This document shows positions 7,649-16,533 of a stretch of 35,485 nt of DNA, one piece after another. A program made the translations under genes and the position numbers. Each line of letters starts with the position of its first letter. Position 1 is the first letter of the stretch. The DNA is from an uncultured bacterium (lineage in GTDB: Bacteria; Myxococcota_A; UBA9160; SMWR01): assembly GCA_937937315.1 (NCBI GenBank), contig CALDCK010000115.1, positions 1 through 35,485 of the forward strand, read 5' to 3'. The notes under the pieces were generated by a model. It was not told the origin of the DNA and did not search any database. It saw only the letters and a list, made by a program, of their open reading frames with translations.

Positions 7649-9352
7649 CTAGGCGCGGATCTCGTGGGCCGGCCCGGCGCCCTTCGGGACGCGGATGTCG
7701 TCCACGAGCCGCTGGATCGCCTCGGGTGGCGGCGGCGTCAGCAGAGAGACGACGGTCGACACGAGGAAGTTGATGACCATGCCGACGGTCCCGATGCCTT
7801 CGGGAGAAATGCCGAGAAGCCAGCGGTCCGGCACGTTCGCCGCCGGATCGACGAACTTGAAGAACACGATGTAGGCAGCGGTGAAGACGATGCCCGAGAT
7901 CATGCCCGCGATGGCGCCCTCGCGGTTCATCCGCTTCCAGAAGATGCCGAGGATCAGGATCGGAAAGAACGAGGAGGCCGCCAGGCCGAAGGCGAAGGCG
8001 ACGACCTCGGCGACGAACCCCGGTGGGTCGATGCCGAGGTAGCCCGCCACGACGACGGCCACGGCCGCGCTCAGGCGCGCCGCGACCAGCTCGCCGCGCT
8101 CGGTGATGCCCGGCCGGAACGAACGTTTGAGCAGATCGTGGCTCACGGCCGACGAGACCACGAGCAGCAGGCCCGCGGCCGTCGAGAGAGCCGCCGCGAG
8201 ACCTCCCGCTGCGACCAGACCGATCACCCAGGCGGGAAGGTCCGCGATCTCGGGATTCGCCAGCACCATGATGTCGCGATCGATCGTGAGCTCGTTCTCC
8301 AGCGGCGAATTCGCTCCGACGTACTGGATGAGACCGTCGCCGTTGTGATCCTCGTAGGCGATGAGACCCGTGTCCTCCCAGGTCTCGAACCATTCCGGCA
8401 CCTCGGCGTAGGGCTGCTCGCTCACGGTGGCGAGCAGGTTCGTGCGCGCGAACACGGCGACGGCGGGCGCCGTGGTATAGAGGATCGCGATGAAGAGGAG
8501 CGCCCAGCCAACGCTGATGCGCGCATCCCGCACCCGGGGCACCGTGAAGAAGCGGATGAGGACGTGGGGCAGCCCCGCGGTTCCGACCATGAGCGCCGTG
8601 GTGATGGCGAACATGTCGAGGGTGCCCTTGCTGCCGGCGGTGTAGGGGGCGAATCCCAGCTCGGCGTGGAGCCCGTCCAGACGATCGAGGAGGTACTCGC
8701 CCGATCCGACGTCGACCGACCCGAATCCGAGCTGTGGCAGCGCACTGCCCGAGATCAGGAGCGAGATGAAGATCGCGGGCACGAGGTAGGCGAAGATCAA
8801 TACGCAGTACTGGGCGACCTGTGTGTAGGTGATCCCCTTCATGCCACCCAGCACCGCGTAGAAGAAGACGAGACCCATGCCGATCAGGACGCCAAAGGTG
8901 ATGTCGACCTCCAGGAACCGGCTGAAGACGATCCCCACTCCGCGCATCTGACCGGCCACGTAGGTGAAGGAGACGAAGATCGCGCACACCACGGCCACGA
9001 GCCGGGCGACCTGGGAGTAGTACCGATCGCCCACGAAGTCCGGGACGGTGTACTTCCCGAACTTGCGCAAATAGGGCGCGAGCAGGAGGGCGAGCAGGAC
9101 GTAGCCCCCGGTCCATCCCATGAGATAGACGGATCCGTCGTAGCCGAGGAAGGAGATGAGCCCGGCCATCGAGATGAAGGAGGCCGCCGACATCCAATCC
9201 GCCGCCGTGGCCAGCCCGTTCGCCACCGGGGACACCCCGACCCCCGCGACGTAGAACTCCTTCGTCGACGACGCCCGGGACCAGATCGCGACGCCGATGT
9301 AGAGCGCGAAGGAGAGCCCCACGATGACGAAGGTCCAGGCCTGAACGTTCAC
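7649..9352 (-). CDS. Sodium:solute symporter (SSS family, large subunit paired with DUF4212 protein)
   Basis: This 567-residue multi-spanning membrane protein is of the SSS family, with a typical beginning (FVIVGLSFALYIGVAIW, STKEFYVAGVGVSP, NGLATAADWMSAASF). It resembles the acetate/organic-acid permease branch that is found with a small DUF4212 subunit. A soluble insertion at about residues 305-370 contains an EF-hand-like loop, D335-H-N337-G-D339-G, probably outside the membrane. It starts with GTG at 9352, with GAGGAG lying inside the end of the preceding DUF4212 gene, and is separated from that gene's stop by 3 nt, so the two subunits are made together. The substrate is likely a short-chain organic acid, by family analogy only. 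Confidence 0.92.
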   Translation of the reverse strand: MNVQAWTFVIVGLSFALYIGVAIWSRASSTKEFYVAGVGVSPVANGLATAADWMSAASFISMAGLISFLGYDGSVYLMGWTGGYVLLALLLAPYLRKFGKYTVPDFVGDRYYSQVARLVAVVCAIFVSFTYVAGQMRGVGIVFSRFLEVDITFGVLIGMGLVFFYAVLGGMKGITYTQVAQYCVLIFAYLVPAIFISLLISGSALPQLGFGSVDVGSGEYLLDRLDGLHAELGFAPYTAGSKGTLDMFAITTALMVGTAGLPHVLIRFFTVPRVRDARISVGWALLFIAILYTTAPAVAVFARTNLLATVSEQPYAEVPEWFETWEDTGLIAYEDHNGDGLIQYVGANSPLENELTIDRDIMVLANPEIADLPAWVIGLVAAGGLAAALSTAAGLLLVVSSAVSHDLLKRSFRPGITERGELVAARLSAAVAVVVAGYLGIDPPGFVAEVVAFAFGLAASSFFPILILGIFWKRMNREGAIAGMISGIVFTAAYIVFFKFVDPAANVPDRWLLGISPEGIGTVGMVINFLVSTVVSLLTPPPPEAIQRLVDDIRVPKGAGPAHEIRA

Positions 9353-9355
9353 GGC

Positions 9356-9634
9356 CTACTCCTCGGCCACGCCGAACTCGGCATCGAGCCGGTTCATGCG
9401 CCAGACGTAGACGAAGATCAGGGCGACGAAGACATAGATCGAGCCCTGCTGCGCGAACCAGAAGCCCAGGGGAAAGCCGGTGCCCGGAATCCGGACCTGG
9501 TTCAGAACGTCGACGAGCAGGATTCCGAATCCGTAGGAGACGAGGAACCACACGCAGAGGAGTCGCAGGAGGAGGCGGACGTTCGCTCTCCAGTAGGCGC
9601 TGGCGTTGCGGCTCTCGGCGGTACTCCGGGCCAT
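9356..9634 (-). CDS. DUF4212 small membrane subunit of the sodium:solute symporter
   Basis: This 92-residue protein has two hydrophobic segments (about residues 22-45 and 60-78) and the family-typical strings GFWFAQQGSIYVFV and VYVWRMNRLDAEFG. DUF4212 proteins are nearly always encoded just upstream of an SSS transporter, as here, and are called the small symporter subunit. The ATG at 9634 is chosen because the protein then opens MARSTAESRNASAYWRANVR, the usual N-terminus; a longer frame to 9706 would run into the divergent kinase gene. The intergenic space to that gene's ATG is only 49 bp. Confidence 0.9.
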   Translation of the reverse strand: MARSTAESRNASAYWRANVRLLLRLLCVWFLVSYGFGILLVDVLNQVRIPGTGFPLGFWFAQQGSIYVFVALIFVYVWRMNRLDAEFGVAEE

Positions 9635-9670
9635 CGATCGGAATCCTCCGCGGAAGTGCCCTGAGCTTAG

Positions 9671-9683
9671 TACGCTGGGGGCG
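9671..9683 (+). promoter_or_regulatory. Candidate -10 element, leaderless start of fructosamine-kinase-like gene
   Basis: TACGCT (9671-9676) is followed by 7 nt and the ATG at 9684. The purine-rich run GGGGGCG directly before the ATG is a poor Shine-Dalgarno sequence. The position fits the TANNNT-6/7-nt-ATG pattern of leaderless genes. No clear -35 is visible. Confidence 0.35.
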
Positions 9684-10538
9684 ATGATCGACCTTCGAGA
9701 ACACATCGCCCGAGCCCTCGGACGCGATATCGCCGGGCTCGCACCGGTGAGGGGTGGCGACGTGGCCGATGCCTACAGGGTCCAGCTGGCCGACGGCGAG
9801 AGCGTCTTCGCGAAGACCCGCACCGGGGCGCCGCCCGGATTCTTCACCACCGAGGCCGCCGGCCTGGCGTGGCTACGCGAGGCCGGGACCGTACCGGTTC
9901 CCGAGGTGCTCCACGTCTCCGATGATCCGCCGGCGCTACTCCTCGAGTGGATCGAGCCCGGTGCTCCCGGGCCCGAGACCGAGGCCGATCTCGGGCGGGC
10001 CCTGGCCCGACTGCACGGGACCGGCGCCCCGAGCTTCGGCCGCGAGGACCGCCGCAGGACCGGAAGCCGCGGGCTCCCCAACGAGCCCTGTGAGACGTGG
10101 GCCCGGTTCTACGCGACCAATCGCCTGCGGCCCCTGGCCCGCCTCGCAGCCGATGCGAAGGCCCTGCCCCGGGACGCGATCCGGGACCTCGAAGCCATCG
10201 CCAGCCGACTCGCCGATCTCGGTGGACCGCCGGAGCCCCCGGCCCGGCTCCACGGCGATCTCTGGGGTGGAAACCGCATCGTGGGAAGCGGCGGTCGCAG
10301 CTGGCTGATCGACCCCGCCGCCCACGGCGGCCACCGCGAGTTCGACCTGGCGATGATGCGCCTCTTCGGCGGCTTCGGCGACGCGTGCTTCGCGGCCTAC
10401 CAGGAGATCGCCCCCCTCGCCGAGGGCTGGGCCGAGCGGGTCCCCCTCCACCAGCTCGCGCCCCTCACGGTCCACGCGATCAAGTTCGGCGGAGGCTACG
10501 TCGGCGCCACGCTCCGAGCGTTGGAGGCCCTGGGCTGA
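9684..10538 (+). CDS. Fructosamine kinase family protein
   Basis: This 284-residue protein has the length of the fructosamine/ketosamine kinase family. The phosphotransferase core is visible: FAKT with the ATP-binding lysine at residue 44, catalytic HGDLWGGN at residues 190-197 (D192), and metal-binding Asp210 in LIDPAAHGGHREFDLAMM. The C-terminal FGGFGDACFAAYQE and IKFGGGYVGATLR strings are also characteristic. Such enzymes phosphorylate sugars attached to protein lysines, leading to deglycation. Bacterial members may have other ribulosamine- or erythrulosamine-type substrates. The start at 9684 lacks a good ribosome-binding site and may be leaderless. It is divergent from the symporter operon. 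Confidence 0.88.
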   Translation: MIDLREHIARALGRDIAGLAPVRGGDVADAYRVQLADGESVFAKTRTGAPPGFFTTEAAGLAWLREAGTVPVPEVLHVSDDPPALLLEWIEPGAPGPETEADLGRALARLHGTGAPSFGREDRRRTGSRGLPNEPCETWARFYATNRLRPLARLAADAKALPRDAIRDLEAIASRLADLGGPPEPPARLHGDLWGGNRIVGSGGRSWLIDPAAHGGHREFDLAMMRLFGGFGDACFAAYQEIAPLAEGWAERVPLHQLAPLTVHAIKFGGGYVGATLRALEALG

Positions 10539-10595
10539 AGTGACGCCGCGAGATCGGAGGGGCCGGGCTCGCTACCCTCTCGGGAAAGGAGCCGG

Positions 10596-12293
10596 ATGAA
10601 GTTTCTCACTCCGCAGCTCGCCTATCTCCTGACCCAGCGCGAGACGAGGCAGAACCTCAGGTCCCTGGGCCGATACCTGGCCTTCCTCACCGGGACGGTC
10701 GCCCTGTATTCGGTCGTCTTCCACGCAATGATGGTGTGGGAGGGACAAGACCACTCCTGGATCACGGGGGTCTACTGGACGCTCACGGTCATGAGCACCC
10801 TGGGCTTCGGAGACATCACGTTCCACAGCGACGCGGGTCGCGCCTTCAGCATCCTGGTCCTGCTCTCCGGGATCGTGCTGCTGTTGATCGTCCTCCCCTT
10901 CGCCTTCATCCGCTTCTTCTATGCCCCCTGGCTCGAGGCCCAGCTCCGCCTGCGGGCGCCGAGAGAGGCGGCGTCGGGCGCGAGCGGCCACGTCATTCTC
11001 TGCCGCTACGACGAGATCGCGCGCGGCCTGATCGAACGCCTCGAGGATCAGGAGATCCCGTACTACGTGATCGAGCCGGATTCAACGAAGGCGGCTCAGA
11101 TGCACGCCGATGGGATCTCGGTCGTGTTCGGCGACGTGGACGCCGCCTCGACCTTCGCCGGCCTACGGGTCGCCGACGCTCGCCTGGTGGTCGCGAACGT
11201 CGACGACGCGACGAACACCATCATCACGTTGACCGTGCGGGAGCAGGCCACCCGCGTTCCGGTCGCCGCCCTCGCGGAGGACAAGGATGCAGTCGACGTC
11301 CTCGAGCTCAGCGGTGCCAACTCCGTCCTCCCCCTGAAGCACCGGCTCGGAGAACACCTTGCAGCGCGCGTGACCGTCGGAACGCACCAGGCTCATCCGG
11401 TGGGGCGCTTCAAGGACCTCGTGATCGCCGAGTTTCCCATCCACGGCACGCCCCTGGCGGGGCGGACGGTGGCGGACTCCCGACTGCGCGAGCTGACCGG
11501 CCTGAACATCATCGGCTGCTCCGAACGCGGCCAACTCGATGCGGCGCGCGCCGATACGGTGCTTCCCGACCACGGCATCGCCGTGCTCGTGGGCACCGAG
11601 TCCCAGATCGAGGCGCTCGACGCGATGTTCGTGATCTACGAGCCGAACGAGAACCCGGTCCTCGTGATCGGCGGAGGCAAGGTGGGTCGCGCCGTGCTCA
11701 GGGCGCTTCGCGCCCGTGACGTCGTGGCTCACGTCATCGAGCGGGACCCCTCCCTCGAGTCCCGACTCAACACGCTGGCGGATCGCGTCGTGATCGGCGA
11801 TGCCGCCGAGCTCCAGATCGTGATGGACGCCGGCATCGCCGATGCCCCCTCGGTGGTGCTCACCACCCACAATGACGCCGCCAACATCTTCCTGTCGATC
11901 TACTGTCGGCGCCTGAACCCCGACGCCGCGATCGTCTCGCGCCTCATCCTCGAGCGGAACGTCGAGTCCATGCACCGCGCCGGGGTCGACTCGGTACTGG
12001 GTGACTCCACGCTCGGGGTGAACTCCCTGCTCTCGCTGATCCACGGCCGGGAGCTGGTGCTCGCGGGCGAAGGCGTCGATCTCTTCGTCGTTCCCGTACC
12101 CATGAAGCTCGCGGGCAAGAGCCTCGTCGAGAGCGGGATCTCCAATGAGACGGGCCTCAATGTCGTCGCCCTGCAGAAGGCCGACAGCCCGGCCGTCAAT
12201 CCGAGCGCCTCCACCGTTCTCGAGGACTCCCAGGAGCTCGTCCTGCTGGGCACCGCGGCCCAGCGCGACGCCTTCCGGGCGGCCTTCGAGTAG
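10596..12293 (+). CDS. Potassium channel with tandem RCK (TrkA-type) domains
   Basis: This 565-residue protein has two membrane segments (about residues 28-50 and 88-112) flanking a pore helix and selectivity filter T68-L-G-F-G-D73, a GFG variant of GYG. Two cytoplasmic RCK units follow. The first starts near residue 131; its Rossmann motif reads C136-R-Y-D-E-I-A142, lacking the usual GxGxxG glycines. The second begins near residue 355 with intact GGGKVG (359-364). TrkA-C-like segments follow each unit. The family forms tetrameric K+ channels gated by ligands on the RCK ring. The ATG at 10596 has GGAAAGGAG 5 nt upstream. It is probably monocistronic; the next gene has its own ribosome-binding site 48 bp later. 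Confidence 0.92.
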   Translation: MKFLTPQLAYLLTQRETRQNLRSLGRYLAFLTGTVALYSVVFHAMMVWEGQDHSWITGVYWTLTVMSTLGFGDITFHSDAGRAFSILVLLSGIVLLLIVLPFAFIRFFYAPWLEAQLRLRAPREAASGASGHVILCRYDEIARGLIERLEDQEIPYYVIEPDSTKAAQMHADGISVVFGDVDAASTFAGLRVADARLVVANVDDATNTIITLTVREQATRVPVAALAEDKDAVDVLELSGANSVLPLKHRLGEHLAARVTVGTHQAHPVGRFKDLVIAEFPIHGTPLAGRTVADSRLRELTGLNIIGCSERGQLDAARADTVLPDHGIAVLVGTESQIEALDAMFVIYEPNENPVLVIGGGKVGRAVLRALRARDVVAHVIERDPSLESRLNTLADRVVIGDAAELQIVMDAGIADAPSVVLTTHNDAANIFLSIYCRRLNPDAAIVSRLILERNVESMHRAGVDSVLGDSTLGVNSLLSLIHGRELVLAGEGVDLFVVPVPMKLAGKSLVESGISNETGLNVVALQKADSPAVNPSASTVLEDSQELVLLGTAAQRDAFRAAFE

Positions 12294-12340
12294 CCGCACC
12301 CGGCGCTGCGAGGCCACAGCGCACCCGAGAGGAGACCTCA

Positions 12341-13195
12341 GTGAGAGAGGCCCGACCCGTCCTTCACATGTTCACCCGCTCCCACTTCAACGAGAAGGCG
12401 CGCTGGGCCCTCGACTGGAAAGGAGTGGAGCACCGGCGCCGGGCCCATCTGCCGGGCCCCCACGCCCTCGCGATCCGACGACTGAGCGGCCAGACCGCGA
12501 CCCCCGTCCTGGCCCTCGAAGACGAGGTGCTGGCGGGATCGGCGGCCATCATCGACTTCCTGGAACGCCTCCATCCGGATCCGCCCCTCTACCCCGAAGA
12601 CCCTGCCCTCCGAGAGACGGCGCTCTCGATCCAGCGGGAGTGGGACACGGAGGTGGGGCCGGCAGTCCGCACCGTGATCTTCTCCGAGATGATTCACGAG
12701 CCCGCCTACCTCTGCGCCACCTTCGCCGACTGCAAGCCCTGGGCGACCCGCGCCGCCTACCGGGCCGCCTTTCCCCTCGCCCGCAGCCTGATGGCTCGCG
12801 CCCACGCGACCGACGACCCCGAGGCCGTGAAGCGCGCCACCGAGACCACCCGGCGCGCCCTCGACTTCGTCGAGCAGAAGGTCGGGCCGAGCGGCCATCT
12901 CGTGGGCGACACATTCAGCGTGGCCGACCTGTGCTGCGCCGCGTTGCTCGGACCGCTCCTGCGCGACATTCCCCACCCGGACATGGCGAAGGCAGAGCCC
13001 ATCCCGGAACGCGTCGAGACCTTCCTGGCCCAGTGGAGCGAGCATCCCGCCGCCCACTGGGCGCGAGACCAGTACTCCCGCCACCGTCCTCCGTCGTCAG
13101 CCGTTCGCCGAGCTCAGCCGCTCGCCGAGGCCGCAGCCCGACCGGCCCGACGCCCGAAGAAGCAACCGTCGCCGAGAGAGATCCCGCTGTTGTAG
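12341..13195 (+). CDS. Glutathione S-transferase family protein with C-terminal extension
   Basis: This 284-residue protein has a GST N-domain (LHMFTRSHFNEKARWALDWKG, then TATPVLALEDEV and GSAAIIDFLERL) and a helical C-domain ending at about residue 250 (HLVGDTFSVADLCCAALL is the conserved GST C-domain core). It starts with GTG at 12341 after GAGAGGAGACCTCA. The last 27 residues, rich in Pro, Arg and Ala, are translated from bases antisense to the conserved C-terminus of the convergent flavoprotein gene. They look like an extension gained by loss of the original stop codon. No glutathione-binding Cys/Ser is certain at the active-site turn, so the chemistry is unclear. Confidence 0.85.
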   Translation: MREARPVLHMFTRSHFNEKARWALDWKGVEHRRRAHLPGPHALAIRRLSGQTATPVLALEDEVLAGSAAIIDFLERLHPDPPLYPEDPALRETALSIQREWDTEVGPAVRTVIFSEMIHEPAYLCATFADCKPWATRAAYRAAFPLARSLMARAHATDDPEAVKRATETTRRALDFVEQKVGPSGHLVGDTFSVADLCCAALLGPLLRDIPHPDMAKAEPIPERVETFLAQWSEHPAAHWARDQYSRHRPPSSAVRRAQPLAEAAARPARRPKKQPSPREIPLL

Positions 13196-14553
13196 CTCCC
13201 GACCGAGAGGCCCGAGGTCGCGCGGCCCGCGCCGTAGAGGCCGGGGATCGGGTCGCCCCCCGGGTCGAGCACGCGCCCGTCCACGTCGGTGCACAGACCG
13301 CCCAGGGTGAATGCTGCATAGATCGATCCCTCGACCGTGCAGTCGAAGGCGCCGAAGGGCGGCGTCGTGAGAGGTGTGACGGACTCAGGGAGCTTGTGGA
13401 AGACCGGATCTTCCCGGCGCTCTGCGTGCCGGTTGTAGAGCCCGAGAGTGGCCTCGAGGCTTCCCGCCGGGAGCCCGAGCTCCCTCTCGAGCTCCGCTGC
13501 GGTCTCGCCGACCGCGGCGACCTCGCGGGGATACGTCGGGCTCTCGAAGACCGCGTCGTCCACGATCAGCCAGGCGCGCCCGCCGCGGTGCAGGAGCGCC
13601 CACTCTCCCAGGCGGCCGTAGTAGGTGTCCTCGTTGATGAAGCGCTGACCCTGGGCGTCGATCAGGATCCCCCGCTTGAGCCCCCAGGGCTGGGTGGCGG
13701 GCAGCGAGATCGAGACCGCATCCATGTGCTGAACGTCGGCGCCGGCGGCCAGCCCCAGCTGGATGCCGCTCCCATCGTCGCCATCGGCGCCGACGCGCAC
13801 ACTGCACGCGCGTGCCAGGGGCGCGTGGGCGTCGAGCATCGCATCGTTATGGATGAAGCCGCCGGTGGTGAGGACGACCCCGCGCCGCGCCCGGAAGGCG
13901 CGCTCCTCGCCGAACACCGCGGCGACCACACCGATCACGCTGCCATCCGGCTCCTGGACCAGTGACGTAGCGCGATGATCGTTGGCGATCCGCGCCGGGC
14001 CGGACTCGACAGCGAGGACCAGCTTCTGCATGAGAAGCGGCCCGGCCTGGTGGGTCTTCGCCGGCACGTGGCCGCGGGGTGCGGGAGCCGCGATCTCGCG
14101 GAATGGGTGATGGCGCTCGGAGCCGGAGAAGACGAGTCCGTCATCGGTTGGAGGCTCGCCACTCACTCCGAAGTAGTGGGTCTCCTTGAAGGGCACTCCC
14201 CGGCCGAGCAGCCAATCGTAGAGCTCGACGCTGCCCTCGCAGTAGAGCCGCATCTTCGCCTCGTCGGGGCTCGGCCCGGAGGAGGCCATCAGGTAACGGA
14301 ACATCTCCTCGGCGGAGTCTTCGAAGCCGCAGGCCTTCTGCAGGCGCGTCCCGCCACCCAGGTAGAGGACACCACCCGACATGGCGGAGGTGCCGCCTCC
14401 GCCGCCAGCGCGTTCGAGCACGAGGGTGTCGGCGCCGCCGGCGGCGGCCTCGAGGGCCGCCGAGGCGCCCGCGACGCCAAGGCCGACCACGACCACGTCG
14501 GCCTCCTCGTCCCAGTGGGTCTGGCTCGCTGCCGGCCGGATGAGCCGCGACAT
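13114..14553 (-). CDS. FAD-binding oxidoreductase, 3-ketosteroid dehydrogenase/fumarate reductase type
   Basis: This 479-residue flavoprotein has an N-terminal dinucleotide motif GLGVAGA (residues 24-30) followed by the ERAGGGGGTSAMSGG cofactor loop. Its C-terminus, GLYGAGRATSG...YNSGISLGDGCFFGRRAG, is characteristic of the fumarate reductase/succinate dehydrogenase flavoprotein superfamily, in particular the KstD and 3-oxo-5alpha-steroid 4-dehydrogenase branches. These enzymes introduce or remove C=C bonds next to a carbonyl. The start is ATG 14553. It is divergent from an SDR at 14649 across a 95-bp control region, and it overlaps the GST gene by 82 bp tail to tail. A steroid or terpenoid substrate fits the nearby monooxygenases, but this is inference. 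Confidence 0.88.
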   Translation of the reverse strand: MSRLIRPAASQTHWDEEADVVVVGLGVAGASAALEAAAGGADTLVLERAGGGGGTSAMSGGVLYLGGGTRLQKACGFEDSAEEMFRYLMASSGPSPDEAKMRLYCEGSVELYDWLLGRGVPFKETHYFGVSGEPPTDDGLVFSGSERHHPFREIAAPAPRGHVPAKTHQAGPLLMQKLVLAVESGPARIANDHRATSLVQEPDGSVIGVVAAVFGEERAFRARRGVVLTTGGFIHNDAMLDAHAPLARACSVRVGADGDDGSGIQLGLAAGADVQHMDAVSISLPATQPWGLKRGILIDAQGQRFINEDTYYGRLGEWALLHRGGRAWLIVDDAVFESPTYPREVAAVGETAAELERELGLPAGSLEATLGLYNRHAERREDPVFHKLPESVTPLTTPPFGAFDCTVEGSIYAAFTLGGLCTDVDGRVLDPGGDPIPGLYGAGRATSGLSVGSYNSGISLGDGCFFGRRAGRAAASASG

Positions 14554-14648
14554 GGATGGCGCCTACCCCTTCGGTGCGCGGCGCCCTCGTCCGGCCCGCG
14601 TTCTGATACGTTACCAGCTCGGTGCAATCGGACGGAGGCTTCGCTTCG

Positions 14649-15428
14649 ATGATCCTCGAGAACAAGACCGTGCTCGTGTCGGGTGTGGGCGCAGGACTCG
14701 GCCGCGAAGTCGCGCGCCTGGCCCTGCGAGATGGCGCCCGCGTGGTGCTCGCCGCCCGCACCGAGTCGGTGCTCGCGGACACGGCGAAGGAGCTCGACCC
14801 CTCCGGCGAACGCGTCGCCTGGGCCCGGACCGACATCGGAGTCTCGGAGGACTGCGAAGCCTTCGCGGCCCTCGCCGTCGAGCGATTCGGCGGAATCGAC
14901 GCGCTGATCCAGGTCGCAGCCTACGAGAACGCCTTCGGCGGTCTCCAGGACACGGACTTCGACAACTGGCGGAAGGCCTACGACACGAACGTCGTCGGCA
15001 CGCTCACCCTGATCCGAGCCGTGGCGCCGCGCATGAAGGAGAGCGGAGGCGGCTCCCTCGTGCTGGTGGGGTCGCAATCCATGTACGAGCCCCAGCTCCC
15101 CCAGGCGGGCTACGCCGCCTCGAAGGGTGGCCTTCTCTCGGCCATGTACTACCTGGCCGACGAGCTGGGCCCGGATCGCATCCGGGTCAACATGGTCGTC
15201 CCCAGCTGGATGTGGGGCCCGCCGGTGCAGGCCTTCGTGAGGATGCGGGCGAAGGCGGAAGGGCTCGAGGAGCAGGCCGTCGTGAACGAGATCACCGCGA
15301 ACATCCCCCTCGGCGAGATCGTTCCCGACGAGGACGTAGCGGAGGCCGCCCTGCTCCTGGCGTCGGACCGGGCGCGGAGCATCACCGGCCAGAGTCTGCT
15401 GGTGAACGGCGGCGAGATGATGCGCTGA
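14649..15428 (+). CDS. Short-chain dehydrogenase/reductase (SDR) family oxidoreductase
   Basis: This 259-residue classical SDR has the cofactor motif SGVGAGLG (residues 11-18) and the catalytic set: S142 or S144 in VGSQSM, Y155 and K159 in YAASK. In the NNAG position it has QVAA instead. D62 in TDIG probably binds the adenine ring. The C-terminal ITGQSLLVNGGEMM is the standard end. It oxidises or reduces an alcohol/ketone with NAD(P). ATG 14649 is preferred over an upstream in-frame GTG at 14622; GGAGG lies 11 nt upstream. It is divergent from the KstD-like flavoprotein and 22 bp before the DapB-like dehydrogenase gene, probably in one operon. Confidence 0.9.
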   Translation: MILENKTVLVSGVGAGLGREVARLALRDGARVVLAARTESVLADTAKELDPSGERVAWARTDIGVSEDCEAFAALAVERFGGIDALIQVAAYENAFGGLQDTDFDNWRKAYDTNVVGTLTLIRAVAPRMKESGGGSLVLVGSQSMYEPQLPQAGYAASKGGLLSAMYYLADELGPDRIRVNMVVPSWMWGPPVQAFVRMRAKAEGLEEQAVVNEITANIPLGEIVPDEDVAEAALLLASDRARSITGQSLLVNGGEMMR

Positions 15429-15450
15429 GGCGCGCAGTGAGGATGGATCG

Positions 15451-16515
15451 ATGTCCCACCGAGTGATCGTCTGGGGAACCGGGTTCGTGGGAAAGATGGT
15501 GATCCGCGAGCTCGCGGATCATCCCGCCTTCGAGCTGGCGGGTGTGATCGTGAACGACCCGGAGAAGGACGGCTTGGATGCCGGCGAGATCGCCGGCATC
15601 GGCCCGATCGGCGTGATCGCCCGCACCGACGCCGCGTCGGTCCTCGCGGCAGGAGCCGACGCCCTCGCCTACTTCGGTCCGACGGCCGCCTACGCCGCCC
15701 AGAACATCGAGAACATGTCGATGGCGATGCGGGCAGGAATGGACGTCGTCTCCACCTCGATGACCCCCTTCGTGTATCCGAAGGCCTGCCCGCCGCACAT
15801 GATCGAGGGCATCGAGAAGACCTGCCAGGAGACCGGCAAGAGCTGCTTCACCACCGGCATCGATCCTGGCTTCGCGAACGACCTCCTTCCCATGACGCTG
15901 ATGGGGCTCTGCGGGCGCGTCGACCGCGTTCGGATCCAGGAGATCCTCGACTACTCCACCTACGCGGGCGACTACGCCGGACCGATGGGGCTCGGCGAGC
16001 CCATGGAGTTCGAGGCCCTCCTCCAGAACCCCAACGTGCTGATCTTCTCCTGGGGCCACACGGTGCCCATGATCGCCGATGCCATCGGTGTCGAGCTCGA
16101 GAAGATCGACACGATCTGGGAGAAGTGGGCCGCCACCGAGCGCATCGACTTCCCCCTCGGCTCCGTGGCAAAGGGCCACTGCGCCGCGATCCGCTTCGAG
16201 ATCCGCGGCTGGGTGGGCGGCGAGCCGCGCATCATCGTCGAGCACTGCAATCGCCTCACCACCGCGGCGGCACCCGACTGGCCCCGCCCGAAGATGAGAG
16301 AGGACGACGCCTACCGGGTGATCGTCGAGGGCAGCCCCAACATCGAACAGGAGACCGCCTTCCGCGGCGCCCTCGACGGAGACCCGAACTCCGGCGGCTG
16401 CCTCGCGAACGGGATGCGCGCGGTCAACGCCATCGAGGCGGTCATTGCGGCCCGGCCGGGCCTGCTCACCCCCCTCGACATCCCCCTCGTCCCGGGCGTG
16501 GGCACCATGCGCTGA
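15451..16515 (+). CDS. NAD(P)-dependent dehydrogenase, DapB-N-terminal-like
   Basis: This 354-residue protein begins with a Rossmann motif GTGFVG (residues 9-14) and has the fold pattern of the dihydrodipicolinate-reductase-like family, which includes 2,4-diaminopentanoate dehydrogenase and many uncharacterised proteins found in acyl-CoA and steroid catabolic clusters. ELAGVIVNDPEKDG matches the cofactor-specificity strand and TTGIDPGFANDLLPMTL the central conserved stretch. The ATG at 15451 follows GAGG with 8 nt spacing. It follows the SDR by 22 bp on the same strand, suggesting cotranscription. It ends 18 bp from the convergent flavin monooxygenase. The substrate is not known; lysine biosynthesis is unlikely given the length and context. 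Confidence 0.85.
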   Translation: MSHRVIVWGTGFVGKMVIRELADHPAFELAGVIVNDPEKDGLDAGEIAGIGPIGVIARTDAASVLAAGADALAYFGPTAAYAAQNIENMSMAMRAGMDVVSTSMTPFVYPKACPPHMIEGIEKTCQETGKSCFTTGIDPGFANDLLPMTLMGLCGRVDRVRIQEILDYSTYAGDYAGPMGLGEPMEFEALLQNPNVLIFSWGHTVPMIADAIGVELEKIDTIWEKWAATERIDFPLGSVAKGHCAAIRFEIRGWVGGEPRIIVEHCNRLTTAAAPDWPRPKMREDDAYRVIVEGSPNIEQETAFRGALDGDPNSGGCLANGMRAVNAIEAVIAARPGLLTPLDIPLVPGVGTMR

Positions 16516-16533
16516 ACGGACCCGAGGCTCGCC

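Noticed and set aside
7463-9664. A 733-codon open frame on the + strand, rich in Asp, Glu, His and Arg
   Set aside because: It is antisense to the symporter and DUF4212 genes, whose families and membrane spans are clear. The composition is typical of shadow frames in GC-rich DNA.
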